NCBI GenBank assembly: GCA_963383645.1
Contig: OY726565.1
Location: forward strand, 29,940,034-30,004,033
DNA length: 64,000 nt
DNA from: Muscardinus avellanarius
Taxonomy: Eukaryota > Chordata > Mammalia > Rodentia > Gliridae
Direction of reading: 5' to 3'
Every line of letters begins with the position of its first letter. The stretch's first letter is position 1. The notes beneath the pieces are model-generated. The model was not told the origin of the DNA. It made no database searches and worked only from the letters and a program-made list of their open reading frames with translations. The position numbers and the translations under genes were made by a program. Shown here piece after piece: positions 23,876-35,424 of this stretch.

Positions 23876-24559
23876 TTTCTTTGTTAAAGTGCTGCTTAAA
23901 CATCTTTCAAGATAAACAAAACATTAAACGTATTTGAACAAATAAATTTTTTGGAGAAGGAATTTAAGATTATTTTTCAAAAGTGTTTTTAAATAGGTTT
24001 CCATTAAAGAAATAATATGCTCTATGCTTCACCAAGTTTTCATCACCATATATAATGGGTAGAATCAGTTGAAGAAAGTTCTGGTTACTGGAAATTATGA
24101 GTCTGTGATTCCAAGACTTGCATCAACCCCACTACAAATAAGATAAGTAAGAGATGAAAGACTAGGAACTCTAACTCTACTATGTAATGCGTTCATTTCT
24201 AATATCCTCATATCCGAGATTTCTCTTATACAGTATATACAAAAGTAAACTCCCAGCTCTATTAAAATATAAACATGAAAACCAAACATTTTTAAAACTT
24301 GGAAAGTATCTTTACTATTTAAGGATAGAGAAGAATTAAGAAAATAAAGCCAAAGATGTGTTCATTTATACACATCTGAAGAGCATGATGCATAAGTAAA
24401 AAGGTTCAATTAATTATACTAAATTACAGTTTTAAAAAAAACCTTTGTGAACAAAAATAGAAAACACAGAGAAGAGACAAATAAGATCAATAAACCTAAT
24501 AAAAGATGTGTAACTTTACTAGTATCAAAAAAAGCAGTTAAAGTAAAATGAGCTACCAT
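23876..24559. other. Single-copy AT-rich sequence
   Basis: No gene or repeat recognised. Confidence 0.4.
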
Positions 24560-24895
24560 TTTGAAAACATAAGATTTATAAAAAATAATAAAATTGACAG
24601 AATAAATTTGAAATGAGTATATAAATGAACAGAAATTTTCATAGAATGTTGTTTGACAAATTAAACCTCATTGAAATCAGTAACATTTTCTTTGTGAAAG
24701 AGAGTAAGAAAAAATTTAAAATGAGTTACAGCTTGAAAAAATACATTTACAAATCAAGTATTTAATAATGTTCTTATATATACAGTACACAAAGATTTGA
24801 CACTCAAAAACAAGAAAATAAAAAGTCTGGTTTAAAAATGGCCAAAATCTGTAGACTGATATGACATCAAATAAGATACGGAGATAGAAAATATG
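24560..24895 (+). mobile_element. Very old LINE-1 ORF2 fragment
   Basis: Heavily decayed sequence in L1 ORF2 order: an 'AAATTAAACCTCATTGAAATC' like block, then 'AAGTCTGGTTTAAAAATGGCC', corresponding to the segment that normally encodes the PIKKWA region. The match is weak but in register over about 300 bases. Confidence 0.5.
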
Positions 24896-24914
24896 GATTT
24901 TAAAATGTTAATAT

Positions 24915-25099
24915 CAGCTGGGCGTGGTGGCACACGCTTGTAATCCCCGCAGAGACAGTGGGATTGTGCAGGTTTGAAGCCAGCCGTGCTGGCTTAAAAG
25001 ACCCTGTTTCAAAATAAAAAGTATATAAAAAAATAGGTCTGGGAGTGTAACCTGGAGGTAGAAGGGTTTCCAGGAACCCCAGTACCACCACCAAAAAAA
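24915..25099 (+). repeat. Young-type B1-dID SINE with target-site duplication
   Basis: GCTGGGCGTGGTGGCACACG, CCGTGCTGGCTTAAAAGACC and GGTTTCCAGGAACCCCAGTA. Part of the left half around GCGCTTGGGAGGC is missing. It is flanked by GTTAATAT at 24907-24914 and 25100-25107. Confidence 0.93.
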
Positions 25100-25202
25100 G
25101 TTAATATAATTTGTCAAGTTTTCAACATAGGAAGCAGGTCTCTGTGGAATTTCTTTCTCTCTATCCTTTGTAGTAGCAACAACTTTTTTTTCTTTTCTTT
25201 TT

Positions 25203-25411
25203 TTGTGCAGTACTGGGGAGGATGGAACCTAGGGGCATCCTACCTTGGAGCTACACTCCCAGCCCTGTTTTTTATTCTATTTTGAAACAGGGTCTCACTG
25301 AGTTTCAAAGGGCCTCACTAAGTAGCTGAGGCTGTACTCCAACCACAATCTTCCTGTCTCAACCTCCCAAATGCTGGGATTACAAGTGTGCACCACCACA
25401 CCATGCCTGGT
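25203..25411 (-). repeat. B1-dID SINE
   Basis: Reverse-complement copy: tail side TGTGCAGTACTGGGGAGGAT, joint TTGAAACAGGGTCTCACTGA, head CTGGGATTACAAGTGTGCAC and CCATGCCTGG. Older subfamily. Confidence 0.9.
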
Positions 25412-25437
25412 GAGAAACAATTTTAATATTCGAAATA

Positions 25438-25560
25438 TTTCTTTTTTATTGGTGCATTTTAGTCTCACATCATAATGTAGATTATGTTGAAAATGGCATA
25501 CATGCACACAGTGCTTCGTGTCCCCCACCTCCCTCTTTTCCTCCCCACCAATACTAAGTG
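25438..25560 (-). mobile_element. LINE-1 3' UTR fragment
   Basis: TTTTTTATTGGTGCATTTTA at the tail side, then GGCATACATGCACACAGTGC and a C-rich tract (complement of the L1 G-rich tract). Confidence 0.65.
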
Positions 25561-25586
25561 CCCAGACTGATGATATAATGTTGTTC

Positions 25587-26150
25587 TGATATTTTTTTTT
25601 ATTGGTGCACTGTATTCATACATCATAGTAGTATACATACTTTTGTAGACATACATGCACACTTTTCCCAGTCAGCCCCCACCCAATTCCCACCCCATTC
25701 TCTCCCTATCCCTCCCTCCCATGCTTGGCTTAGTAGTTGACATCTAGTATTATGGCAATTTATCTAAAATTAAAAATTATAATCTCACATAACAGTTTCA
25801 TTTGTCTGATACCAAGCTTTTGATGACTTAAAGATAACATTTCAATATTTCTTTTTGCTTTCTTTCTTACCAGAGAATATTTTTTTCTATTTTTTAGGTG
25901 AAACTATCATATATTTATATATTTATTTTTCAGAACAAAATCTATCCTAATATGGAATATGGACTCTAGGTACCCAAAACGATCTTGAAAAAGAACAAAG
26001 CTAGAAGATATATATTTTCTGATTTCAAACCATATAAAGCTACAATAATTGAAACAGTGTAGTATTATTCTAAAGGCAGATATATAAACCATTGGAGTTA
26101 AATACAAGCCTAGAGCTAAATTCTTCCCTATATTGTCAAGTTATTTTTGA
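25587..26150 (-). mobile_element. Composite L1-derived unit, copy 1
   Basis: Left part (25587-25735) is the L1 3' terminus on the minus strand, with a T run at its outer edge. A middle part (about 25736-25925) has no match I can name. The right part (about 25926-26150) is L1 ORF2 on the plus strand (AGAACAAAGCTAGAAGAT, GACAGATATATAAACC-like block, TATTTTTGACAAGGTTTCC). On the minus strand this is an inverted ORF2 piece, a spacer, then 3' UTR and A tail. The whole arrangement recurs with the same ends at 54815-55394. Both copies stop at GACAAGGTTTCCAT on the right and at a T run on the left. Confidence 0.75.
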
Positions 26151-26221
26151 CAAGGTTTCCATGAACATTTGGTGGTGGAAATATTAATCTTTTAACTAAA
26201 TATTGTTAAAAAATAATAATT

Positions 26222-28216
26222 ACATGGAAAAGAATAATGTTGTAATTACATGTATACACATAGTTGAAGGTAGCATTTCCATTAATGAACCTCAGTCTTT
26301 CTCTTCCCCTACCCTTCTTCCCTGTCTTCACTGAGTATCTACTCCAATATCTGGAGTCCCTCTGGTATCCCTAATACTTCCTAGCTTGAGCATATTAGAA
26401 AAAACATATGTCCCTTCTGTTTCTGTGCTTGAATAATCTCACTTAATATAATGTTCTACAGGTCTTTCTATTTTCTTACAAATGACCTAATTTTGTTCTT
26501 CATTGCTGAGTATAATTCCATTGTGTGTATTTCCCATAATTTTGTATTCCATTCATCTGTTGATAGACACATAGGTTGGTTCCATAGTTTGGGAATTGTG
26601 CTGCTATGAACAGAGATATGTATATTTTACTGTAGTTCCATGGTTTCAACAACTTTGAAAAAATATAAGTAGTGGAGCCAGATCATAAAGTCGATCCATT
26701 CCCAGTTATCTAAGGAATCTCTCCACTGACTTCCATAGTGGCTGAACTAGTTTGCACTTCCACCAACAGTGTAGAAGAGTTTCTATTTCCCCACATATTC
26801 ACCATATTTATTGTTATTTGAATTCCTTTGGCATTTTAATTGGGGTTCAATGGAATCTCAGTGTAGTTTTGATTTGCATCTCCCTGTTTGCTAATGATAT
26901 TGAACATTTTTTCATATATCTATTGGCCATTTGTATCTTTTTTTGGAAGGATCTATTAAATTCAGTTGCCATTTCTTGATTGGATTATTTGTTTTGCTAA
27001 TTTAAAGTCTTTTAAGTTTATTGTATATTCTTGATATTAGCCTTCTATCAGAGGGATAGCTGGTAAAAATCTTCTCCCATTCTGTAAGCTTTCTCTTTAG
27101 ATTCTTGATTATTTCCTTTGATGAGCAGAAACTTCTTAGTTTGATGCCATCCCCTTGTTAATTCTTTTGATTTCCAGTACTTTGGATTGATTTCTGTGCA
27201 GGGTGAGAGGTAAGAATTTAGTTCTATTCTACAAATGAGTAGCCAGTTCTCCCAGAAACATTTGTTGAAAAGTCTCTTTTCTCCAATATACGTATTTAAC
27301 CCTTTTGTCAAAAATCAATTGAATATAAGTGTGTGAGTTTGTTTTTGCATCTTCTATCCTGTTCCACTGGTCTGTACACCTGATTTTGTGCCAATACCAT
27401 AATGTTTTAATTACTATAGCTCTGTAATCAGGAATTTGTGATGTCTCCTGCATGGTTCTGATGCTGAGAAATGCTCTGGCTATTTTTGGTCTATTTTTCC
27501 TCCATATGAAATGTATGAATGATTTTTCTGGGTATATGAAGAATATTATTGGTATTTTAATGGGTATTGTATTGATTTTATAAATTACTTTTGGTGAAAT
27601 GGCCATTTTGATGATATTTATTCTGCATATCCATGAACAAGGGAGATCTTTTCATCTTTTAAGGAAGGTCTTCTTCAATTTCTTTCTTTAATTTTCTATA
27701 ATTTTTATTGTAGAAGTCTTTTATATCTATGGTTAGGTTTATTCCTAGGTATTTTATTGCTTTTGAGGTTATTGTAAATAGAATTGTTTTTGAATTTCTT
27801 TCTTCATGGATTCATTGTTGGCATATAGAAAAGTTACTGATTTTTTTAGGTTGATTTTGTCTCCTGCTACTTTGCTAAATTGGTTCATCAGCTCCAGTAG
27901 TCTTTTGGTTGAGTTTTTCTGGGTTTTTTAGATATAGGATCATGTTTTCTGCAATAAAAGATAACTATAATTCTTCTTTTTCTATTTGAATTCCTTTGAT
28001 ATCCTTGTTTTGTCTTATTGCTCTGGCAAGAGCCTCAAGGACTATATCAAAAAGGAGTGGTGATAGTGAGGATCCTTGTCTTACTTTTGATTTTAGAAAA
28101 AATTCTTGAAGTTTTTTCCCAATTCAATATGATGTTGTCTTTGGGTTTATTGTATATTGCCTTTATGATGTTGAGATACATGCTTTCTATTCCAATTTTC
28201 TGCAATGTTTTTAACA
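26222..28216 (-). mobile_element. 5'-truncated LINE-1 (ORF2 RT to 3' UTR)
   Basis: Nearly colinear with 14815-17041 of the full-length L1: 3' UTR, ORF2 C-terminus, then the segment coding MAISPKVIYKINTIPI, back to the RT domain. It ends within the RT at CTGCAATGTTTTTAAC. Several deletions (about 230 bases in total) and many stops make it older than the full-length copy. Open frames at 27048-27311 and 27229-27606 are ORF2 remnants. Confidence 0.93.
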
Positions 28217-28412
28217 AATATTTCTAACAAATTTGAAGCAGCACATGGGCATATATAAATGAAAATGGAAAACCAGTAAGTGAAACAAGATACAAATGCA
28301 AGATTCAAATATTTAATAATAAGCCATGTCTAGAGAACCCAGATAAACTGAAAAGATTATCTATTTGTGGGGCAGGAAAAAAAAAGTACCAGGGCCTTCC
28401 GGAGCCAGGAGA

Positions 28413-28720
28413 GCACCTTGGTCAACATTCTCACTGCTATACTTCAGCACAATTAACTACACTATTAGAGGAAGGGATATTTATTTGCTCTCTATTTTTT
28501 GGAGATTCTAGGTTCAGTTCATTTCATGGAGGACAGAAGCAGAGACAATGTACCAGGAGAAGAGGAAGAATATAGAATCCCCAAGGCCACATTCCCAGGA
28601 ACCCCTCCTTAGCAACGAAACCCAGCTTCCAACCAATTACTACCTTGTTTCCATCAGGGATATGGAGACATTATAAATCCAACATTACACTCCTCCCCTG
28701 GTCCTCTAGACTTCACAGCT
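28413..28720 (-). repeat. MaLR LTR (downstream LTR in element order)
   Basis: Paired with 30122-30560 by shared, ordered landmarks. It is shorter, apparently lacking part of the middle. Confidence 0.65.
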
Positions 28721-30121
28721 CCTCACAATAGAAAATGCATTTAGTCCCTCTCCAAGAGTTACCATAGTCTTAACAGTGCCAGCATCATTCAAAAGTCAAA
28801 GTCTCCTCTAAAGAGAATTAGGTAAATCACTGGATGCGAGCCCTTGTAAAAACAAAAAGCAAATTATATATATTCAATGTACAATGGCAAAGAATAAACA
28901 TTTGCATTCCAAAAGAGAGACATAGAGCCATACAAAGAAGGAATGGAACTAAAACAGTACTAAAATCCAGCAGGAAAGGAATTTGATACTGAAGATCTAC
29001 TTTTGGAATCCAGGGACCATGGTAGTGACATGTGATCTCCAATGAGCCTTCATCCTGACCCCTGTGGTCTGGTTGATTGCAATGGGCAGTGTACATACTC
29101 TTCCAGACTGGCTCCATGGCCACAGCTTACAGCTTTCCCTCACAGTCTTTCCACATATCTGCCATTTTCCAACTTCAGGAATTTTCCTTGCAACCTTGAC
29201 TTTACCCTTACAACTTCACCAATTACTGCATTTGGGCCTGCTTGGAGGAATTCCAACCCTGCCATACACTGCTTCACTTCCAAGGCCTTCCTTCAAAATA
29301 TTGGGGGAAGCCTGCATGACTCCTGTTTTTCTAGTAAAGCTGACATTACATTAGCACTGAGGTTTACTGCCAACAAAACAGGTAGTCATGTCTTTTTAGT
29401 CAGACCTGTTGGGCCCACCTCTATTTTGACCATGGATGATCCCAACTCCATCATGGGCTGTGCTGATCCTGCCTCCATAAGGGACACAGGAAGGGAGTCT
29501 GAGTGCCTTTAATCAAATGGCTAACCTTGTTTCTATGTTTAAAAACTAACCTTATTCCCTAACCTTATTCCTTTTCTTGTTTATGCCCTGACTACATTTC
29601 TTTCTTAGTTTCTAATAAAAACATTCAAACTTCCATCAGCTATCTTACTTTCTTTCATAACACCATCTTTCTAGTCTCCATATTTACATATCCCTTTCTG
29701 GCCTAACTGTAAATCTATAAATTCTCTGTTTTGCTTTGTACTCCTGAAATTCAGTATACAAGTTGCTGAATTCAGACATCAATATCCATAGTGCATTTGG
29801 ATACTTTGTTGTTTTAAAATTTTCTCTGCCACCATAATCAGTACATTATCTTTAAGTTTAGTTTCATGCAAAGTTTCAGGACACAGGCAAAATGCTGATA
29901 AGCTTTTTTCCAGAATGTAACAGGTGTAGCCACTACTCTATTTTTCTATGGAATCCTCCTTGCCCTACAAAATCTCCTGGGAACAATCTCTACCATCTGC
30001 CTTTCTAGCCACATTCTGGCCCTTCCAACTTTCTCTCAAAAACCAGTTCCAAAGACTCACAAAGCATATAGTCAGACATATATAACAGTGACCACTTCTC
30101 TTATGTCAGTTTCTGTCTCTG

Positions 30122-30560
30122 ACAACATTCATATTGCTATAATCTAAAACAACTGACCACACAACTTAAAGGAAGCGAGATTTATTTGATCACATATTTT
30201 TGGATATTCTGGGTTCAATTTGTCTGATGCCAGGCTCTTAGATTAGGGCATAATAATAGGAAGTGGAGAGAGAGAGAGTGCATACACAAAGCTCTGCTTT
30301 CACATTGTGAGGGTCATAAGCAGAGAGAGAAAGCCAGGAGCGGAGCAAGAGCATATAATTTCCAAGGCCCATTTTCAGGAACTCCTTAGCAATGAAACCC
30401 TGCTTCCAACATTGTTACCTTGTTTCCATGAAGGATAGGGAACATTCTGAATCCAAAAGAATACAGAGAGTAAACCCTTTTGCTTTCTTTGAAACATCTA
30501 AAGGAGAGCAGTGATGGGAACTGAGCACTGGGAGAACCATCCTGGACCAACTGCTTTCTG
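30122..30560 (-). repeat. MaLR LTR (upstream LTR in element order)
   Basis: Includes an (AG)n-rich stretch (AGTGGAGAGAGAGAGAGTGC) and the TACCTTGTTTCCATGAAGGA landmark shared with the other LTR. Confidence 0.65.
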
Positions 30561-31239
30561 TAAGTGGTGAATGTAAATTGTTACCACTCTGAATTAAAGT
30601 CAACTTAATCCTATATAGTTCAGTATCAGGAACTGAACTATATATTTTATTGCATTAAAATGGAAATCCAGAAAATGTGTCAGTAACACTAAGTAAAATT
30701 TATAAACCTTCCTATAATGATGCTGTTGACCCACTTTAACCCAAGCTATCTTTTATTAATAGCCTTCCCATTTAACCATACAAATGGAAAAGAAAAAAAA
30801 AGATATTTCCTATTGCACGACCTAACACATGAATTTAATGCCTGATGGTGGTATTTTTAAGTTTTTAATTACATACCTTGTCAATGACAGAATTTATTAT
30901 GATTTTTAGAAAAACTAATGTCTTTTTAATATGTTATTCATATAATCAGTATAAATATTGGAAATTTTATGACATATTGTTGTCTAAGCTGAATCTTTTA
31001 GAAGAAAGCTTTGTTAATACTAAAGTTTAAAAGAGAAAGGCAAGGATTTTCTCTGCTTACAGTTGTAATCTTTTACCTTAGAATGAGTCAGTGTTATAAA
31101 AGTATAAATAAGATATGGTAGAACTTGTAATGAAGTGTTATGTACTCTATAATATTCTTTTCTTTCCTTATTCTCTTTTTTCCCCTGCTTTTTTTTTTTT
31201 TTGGTAATTCAACTAATAGCACAAACAGAGTATGCTACA
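30561..31239. other. Single-copy AT-rich sequence
   Basis: Contains a T run at 31189-31202. No gene recognised. Confidence 0.4.
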
Positions 31240-31903
31240 AACACCTCCTGCTGATTTTTTAAAAGCAGACTTACTGAGGCATACAACAGATTATACATAT
31301 TTAAGATGTACAATTTATTAGGTTTGAACATCTGAATAAATCCCATGAAATCTCAACATGTAAACACAGGAATATAATCATTTCCAAAAATGTCCTCATA
31401 TACTAGTGTAATTTTTCTCACCTCTGCCTTTTTATTTTTAGGCAACTATTTTTCTGTTTTTACTCTCTAGAAGGTTGGCTTACATTTTTTAGAATTTTAT
31501 ATAAATGTAATCATAACTTCAGTGCTCTTTTTTAGTCTGGCTTCTTTCACTCCACATCGTTGTTCTGAGAATCACCCATATTATTACACATACCAACAAT
31601 TCATTGCTTTATAATGTTGACTAGTTTTGCACTGACTGGACACAAGGTTTGATATCTTCTCACCTGTTGACACATAATCAGATTGTGTCCAGATTTGACC
31701 ACAACAAATAAAACTTCTATGAAGGTCTGTGTCTAAGTATTCAAACTATCTTCTTAAGAGAATAAAAATACAGGTTACAGATTGGGAGAAATATTTGTAA
31801 ATTACATGTTCATAAAATAACTTTTATCATGATCATATAATAGACTTTCACACCTCTCAAAAATAAGATAACCAATAAAACAATGGACAAAAGATTTTAA
31901 CAG

Positions 31904-31907
<4 letters not shown>

Positions 31908-31952
<45 letters not shown>
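31908..31952. repeat. (CA)n microsatellite
   Basis: About 22 CA units inside the old L1. Confidence 0.97.
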
Positions 31953-31954
<2 letters not shown>

Positions 31955-32024
31955 TATATTTACGCAAAGATAGTGAATAAACTCAGGAAAAGATGCTTGA
32001 CACCATTAATCATGAAGAAATGCA

Positions 32025-32252
32025 ATTTATTTATTTATTTACTTACTTTTTTATTGTGATACTGGGGTTTTAACTCAGGGACATTCTACCTCCAAGCTAC
32101 AACCCAGCCCTTTTATTTTTTGTTTTAAAATAGGCCCTCATTAGGTTACTGAGAGTCTCTTGAAGTTCCTGAGGCTGGTCTCAAACCTGCCATCTTTCTG
32201 TCTTAGCCTCCCAAGAACTGGGATTACAAGTGTGCACCACCATGCCTGACTA
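32025..32252 (-). repeat. B1-dID SINE nested in old L1
   Basis: GATACTGGGGTTTTAACTCA at the tail side, CTCCCAAGAACTGGGATTAC and CACCATGCCTGAC at the head. It splits L1 sequence and is flanked by AAATGCAATTTA (about 32019) and AAATGTAATTTA (about 32255), a 12-bp duplication with one mismatch. Confidence 0.9.
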
Positions 32253-32389
32253 GAAAATGTAATTTAAAATACAATTAGGTTCACTACATATCAATTAGAA
32301 CACCTAATATTCCAAATACTGGTGAGAATGTAGTGGAACTGGAATTATCAAAAATTGTTGGCTAGAAAGTAAAATGGTTTGACAGTTTC

Positions 32390-32401
32390 CCTCCCTCCCT
32401 C

Positions 32402-32480
<79 letters not shown>

Positions 32481-32678
32481 GTGGTAATGGGGATTGAACC
32501 TAGGGGAATTCTAACTTTGAGCTATACCTCTAGCTTTATTTTATTCTTGATGTCGAAACAGGGTCTCACTAAGCTGCAGAGGGCCTCAGTAAATTTCTGA
32601 GGATGGTCATGTACCTGCAATCCTTCTGTCTCAGTCCTACAAGTACCGGTATTGCAAGCATGGACCACCATACCCAGG
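32390..32678 (-). repeat. B1-dID SINE with expanded (TTTC)n tail, nested in old L1
   Basis: The T-rich tail has expanded into (CTTT)n at 32400-32480. The body is diverged (GGGGATTGAACCTAGGGGAA, GGTCTCACTAAGCTGCAGAG). It is flanked by TGACAGTTTC at 32380-32389 and 32679-32688. L1 sequence continues on both sides. The open frame at 32379-32600 arises from the TTTC run. Confidence 0.92.
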
Positions 32679-32775
32679 TGACAGTTTCTTAAAAAGCTAA
32701 GCATACACCTATCATAGGATTCAGCCTGTCATTTCCAGGTGTTTGCAAAAGAACAATGGAAGTAAATGTACTTTC

Positions 32776-33589
32776 TCCTGAGTTTGTTCACTATAACAAT
32801 GGCTCTATTCTTCACTGTTCACTTCAGCTCATACTCTGATGTCTACACTCCCCAGTTTTATTGCAGGTGCAGTCGAATATTTTATAATACACACTGAACA
32901 TATTTTACACAGCAATTAAAAATGTTGCCATATGATTAATTCCTAGTCACTAATTATTTACAAATAGGATCAATAATAGGTCATTAATTTATTTAAAATA
33001 ACAGTGAATTATAACCATGAAAGTGAAGTTACCATATTTTCCAATAGCCCACGTGTGTATTTTCCAAAGTTACTGGTACAGAAAAATTTCTATCTTCAGG
33101 TACAAGTGCATCTGAAACAGACCAATTTAATCACAAATAACTTCAGTTTTATCAAGAAACAACTTGATTTTAGTTCAACACTAAAGTATGGATACTTTAT
33201 GCTGTAACCATAGCAAGGAAGAGACAATATATTTGAAAATTAAAATTAAATTATCCATAATCCTATAGATATCATCTTAATTGATTTCTAAATTTCAGCT
33301 TTTCCTTTGTAAAGAAAGAGTTCCATTTTACAAGATTAATTAAACATCATGTGAGGTACAGTATGTAACGCCAGATAGTGCCGGCTCATAGCCAACACTT
33401 ATTGTTTTATTTTGATACCGTCAATCAGTAACTCTGATTAATTAAGTGTAATTTACACAAGTATGCTTATGATAAAATTAACTGAGATAATTTTTTTCTA
33501 GGTATGAATGATAAATCTGAATTCTGCTAAGTTTGTTTAAATCTCAAACACACTTTCATTTATGAAAATTATTAAAAGGCATTAGTAAT
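32776..33589. other. Single-copy sequence
   Basis: No gene recognised. A TAAT- and CpG-containing block at about 33350-33500 is noted as a possible conserved element. Confidence 0.4.
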
Positions 33590-33802
33590 TCTGTGTGTGT
33601 GTGGGGGGGGATGGAACCCAGGGGCATTTAACCTCCAAGCTACACCCCCTGCTCTATTTTTTATTCTTTATTTTGAAACAAGGTCTGACTAATTTGTGTA
33701 GGTACTCACTAAGTAGCTACAGCTGTCCGTGAACTGTGATCCTCCTGTCTTAGCCTCTGGAATGCTGGGATTACAAGCATGCACCACCATGCCCAGCTAA
33801 AA
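33590..33802 (-). repeat. B1-dID SINE
   Basis: GATGGAACCCAGGGGCATTT, TTTTGAAACAAGGTCTGACT and GCTGGGATTACAAGCATGCA. The tail side is a TG and G run. Confidence 0.9.
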
Positions 33803-34876
33803 GGCAAGGAAAGCCATTCAAATACAAATGCTTAGACTCTCCCAAATACATATAAAAGGGCCATACAATATAAACTTGCTAATCAGTGTCTCTTCTCTCT
33901 TCAGTTTATTTGGTAACAATGACTTAATCATTGTTTTAAGTCAAGTTTTTTGAAACTTTAACGTATTTTTAGTGCATTTGCAGATTTAAATCTGAAGACT
34001 CATATTTTGCATTTATGTAACTTTTCTAGTGAAAATCTTAAAAGATACTGGCAATTCAGAAGCACAGTTCATGAAATACATATTATACAAATAAGGGTAC
34101 ACATTTTAGTTAACTGTCTTGTATCATTTTTGCCTCATTCTCAAAAGTGAGGACTTTGAATAATACAAAAGAAACCCATTTTGCCATTAGAGAAACAGAT
34201 TCACTTTAAAACAACCCACTTTGGCTCTTATGATATCATATTCTCAGTAGAGTTTTATGCCCTGCAATTGTGGTATTGCATTGTGAGTACGAGATCATAT
34301 TTCCTAAAATTTATTCCTGACTCTAAAATAGAATGTTGCTATTGGGTTAAGACATTAAATGTTTTTGACAAACTCACTATGTCTCTGAAGTGAAGGAATA
34401 GTTCCCAGGAGTATTTTGGGAATAGTTGGCTAAGGTTATTGAAAATTTCCCGGTGAGTTGGAGAACGTGATGGTTAATTAGCTGATGCTTAGGTCCAAAT
34501 GAGACTGAAAAATATCTTTTACACTATTTGTACTAGTTCCAGTGTTATAAAGATTAAATTATAAATGCCAACAGCTAATATTTTTTAAAGTTGATATTTT
34601 TAAAAATATATATTCTTATTTTAAGGTTATATTTTTCAATTGACATGTAAAGAATTTAATATTGCATTTATTCAAAAGGAATAAAGTAAAATTGTTTATA
34701 AAATTTCTTAGACACATTACATATTTGTTATAGAATTTATAAACTATTGAGTTAGTATGATTGCTTTAAAAACACATCTCTACATATAATTATTACATTC
34801 AATTTATTTTCTCTCTTTTTAAAAGGTATGCGGTAAAGTAACATTTTATTAAGTTTGTTTCTTTTTGTTTGTTAAA

Positions 34877-34879
<3 letters not shown>
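33803..34879. other. Single-copy AT-rich sequence
   Basis: No gene recognised. The 70-codon frame at 34181-34393 shows no family features. Confidence 0.4.

Positions 34880-34915
<36 letters not shown>
34880..34915. repeat. (TG)n microsatellite
   Basis: About 18 perfect TG units at the tail side of the next SINE. Confidence 0.97.
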
Positions 34916-34916
<1 letters not shown>

Positions 34917-35092
34917 GCTATATCCTTGGCCCAATTTCATTTTTTTTTAAATTTTATTTTGAAGCAGAATCTTGCTAAATTGCTGAGGATTTCTCTAAGT
35001 TGCTGAATCTGGTCTCACACACCAGTGATTCTCCTTTCTCAGCCTCCCAGGTACTGGGACTACAGGCATGCCCCACCATGCCCTGCTAATTC
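34916..35092 (-). repeat. B1-dID SINE, diverged
   Basis: TTTTGAAGCAGAATCTTGCT joint, TACTGGGACTACAGGCATGC and CACCATGCCCTGCTA head. Confidence 0.85.
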
Positions 35093-35117
35093 AATTCCAT
35101 TTTAAATTTGCAGTTTG

Positions 35118-35309
35118 GCCGGGCGTGGTAGCGCAAGCTTGTGATCCCCGTGCTTGGAAGGCGGAGACAGGAGGATCGCGCAGGTTCAAAACCAGCCGTG
35201 CTGGCGTAAGAGACCCTGTTTCAAAAATATAAAATAGGTCTGGGAGTGTAGCCCGGACATAGAAGGGCTTCCAGGAACCCCAGTACCACCAAAAAAATAA
35301 AAATAAAAA
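35118..35309 (+). repeat. Young CpG-rich B1-dID SINE with target-site duplication
   Basis: GCCGGGCGTGGTAGCGCAAG, AGGATCGCGCAGGTTC and GGCTTCCAGGAACCCCAGTA. It is flanked by AAATTTGCAGTTTG at 35104-35117 and 35310-35323, a perfect 14-bp duplication. Confidence 0.96.
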
Positions 35310-35424
35310 AAATTTGCAGTTTGTAAGGATTCATATAACAGAACCCATAGCCAGCCCCTCTACACCTCTACTTCATATACAAGAACAGTACAGAATTGAT
35401 TTCAAATCCAAATGTAATTTAAAA

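Larger units (their letters stand above)
28413..30560 (-). mobile_element. MaLR-type ERVL element with two LTRs
   Basis: Two related blocks, 28413-28720 and 30122-30560, share an ordered set of landmarks: CACTGCTAT or ATTGCTAT near the start, GATATTTATTTG or GATTTATTTGATC, GGAGATTCTAGGTTCAGTTC or GGATATTCTGGGTTCAATTT, AGGAACCCCTCCTTAGCAA or AGGAACTCCTTAGCAATGAA, and TACCTTGTTTCCAT. They read as reverse-complement MaLR LTRs (MST/MLT group). The sequence between them (28721-30121) matches the general pattern of the MaLR internal region on the minus strand, including GACACAGGCAAAATGCTGAT and CCAGTTCCAAAGACTC. MaLR internal regions usually carry no working genes, and none is seen here. The plus-strand frame at 29042-29512 is antisense to it. 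Confidence 0.75.
31240..32775. mobile_element. Ancient twin-primed LINE-1 (L1M type) with nested SINEs
   Basis: 31240-31740 reads on the minus strand as an old L1M 3' UTR and end of ORF2 (GTACAATTTATTAGGTTTGA, TAGAATTTTATATAAATGTA, GTCTGGCTTCTTTCACTCC in plus-strand view). From 31752 the same element continues on the plus strand as upstream ORF2 (GAATAAAAATACAGGTTACA, ATAAAACAATGGACAAAAGA, GAAGAAATGCAATTT, TTCTTAAAAAGCTAAGCATA). The outer end near 32775 corresponds in L1 order to the start of the inverted-side segment at 31740, which is the twin-priming layout. A (CA)n and two SINEs interrupt the plus-strand half. Confidence 0.75.

Noticed and set aside
26170..28240. Possible target-site duplication (TTTAACTAAATATT and TTTAACAAATATTT) around the truncated L1
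   Set aside because: Part of the right copy is L1 sequence itself and the match needs a gap, so it is not convincing.
29042..29512. 156-codon plus-strand open frame
   Set aside because: It is antisense to the internal region of the minus-strand MaLR element, shows no protein family and has no promoter or splice context.
32379..32600. Frame encoding repeated SFLSFF
   Set aside because: Arises from the (TTTC)n tail of a SINE.
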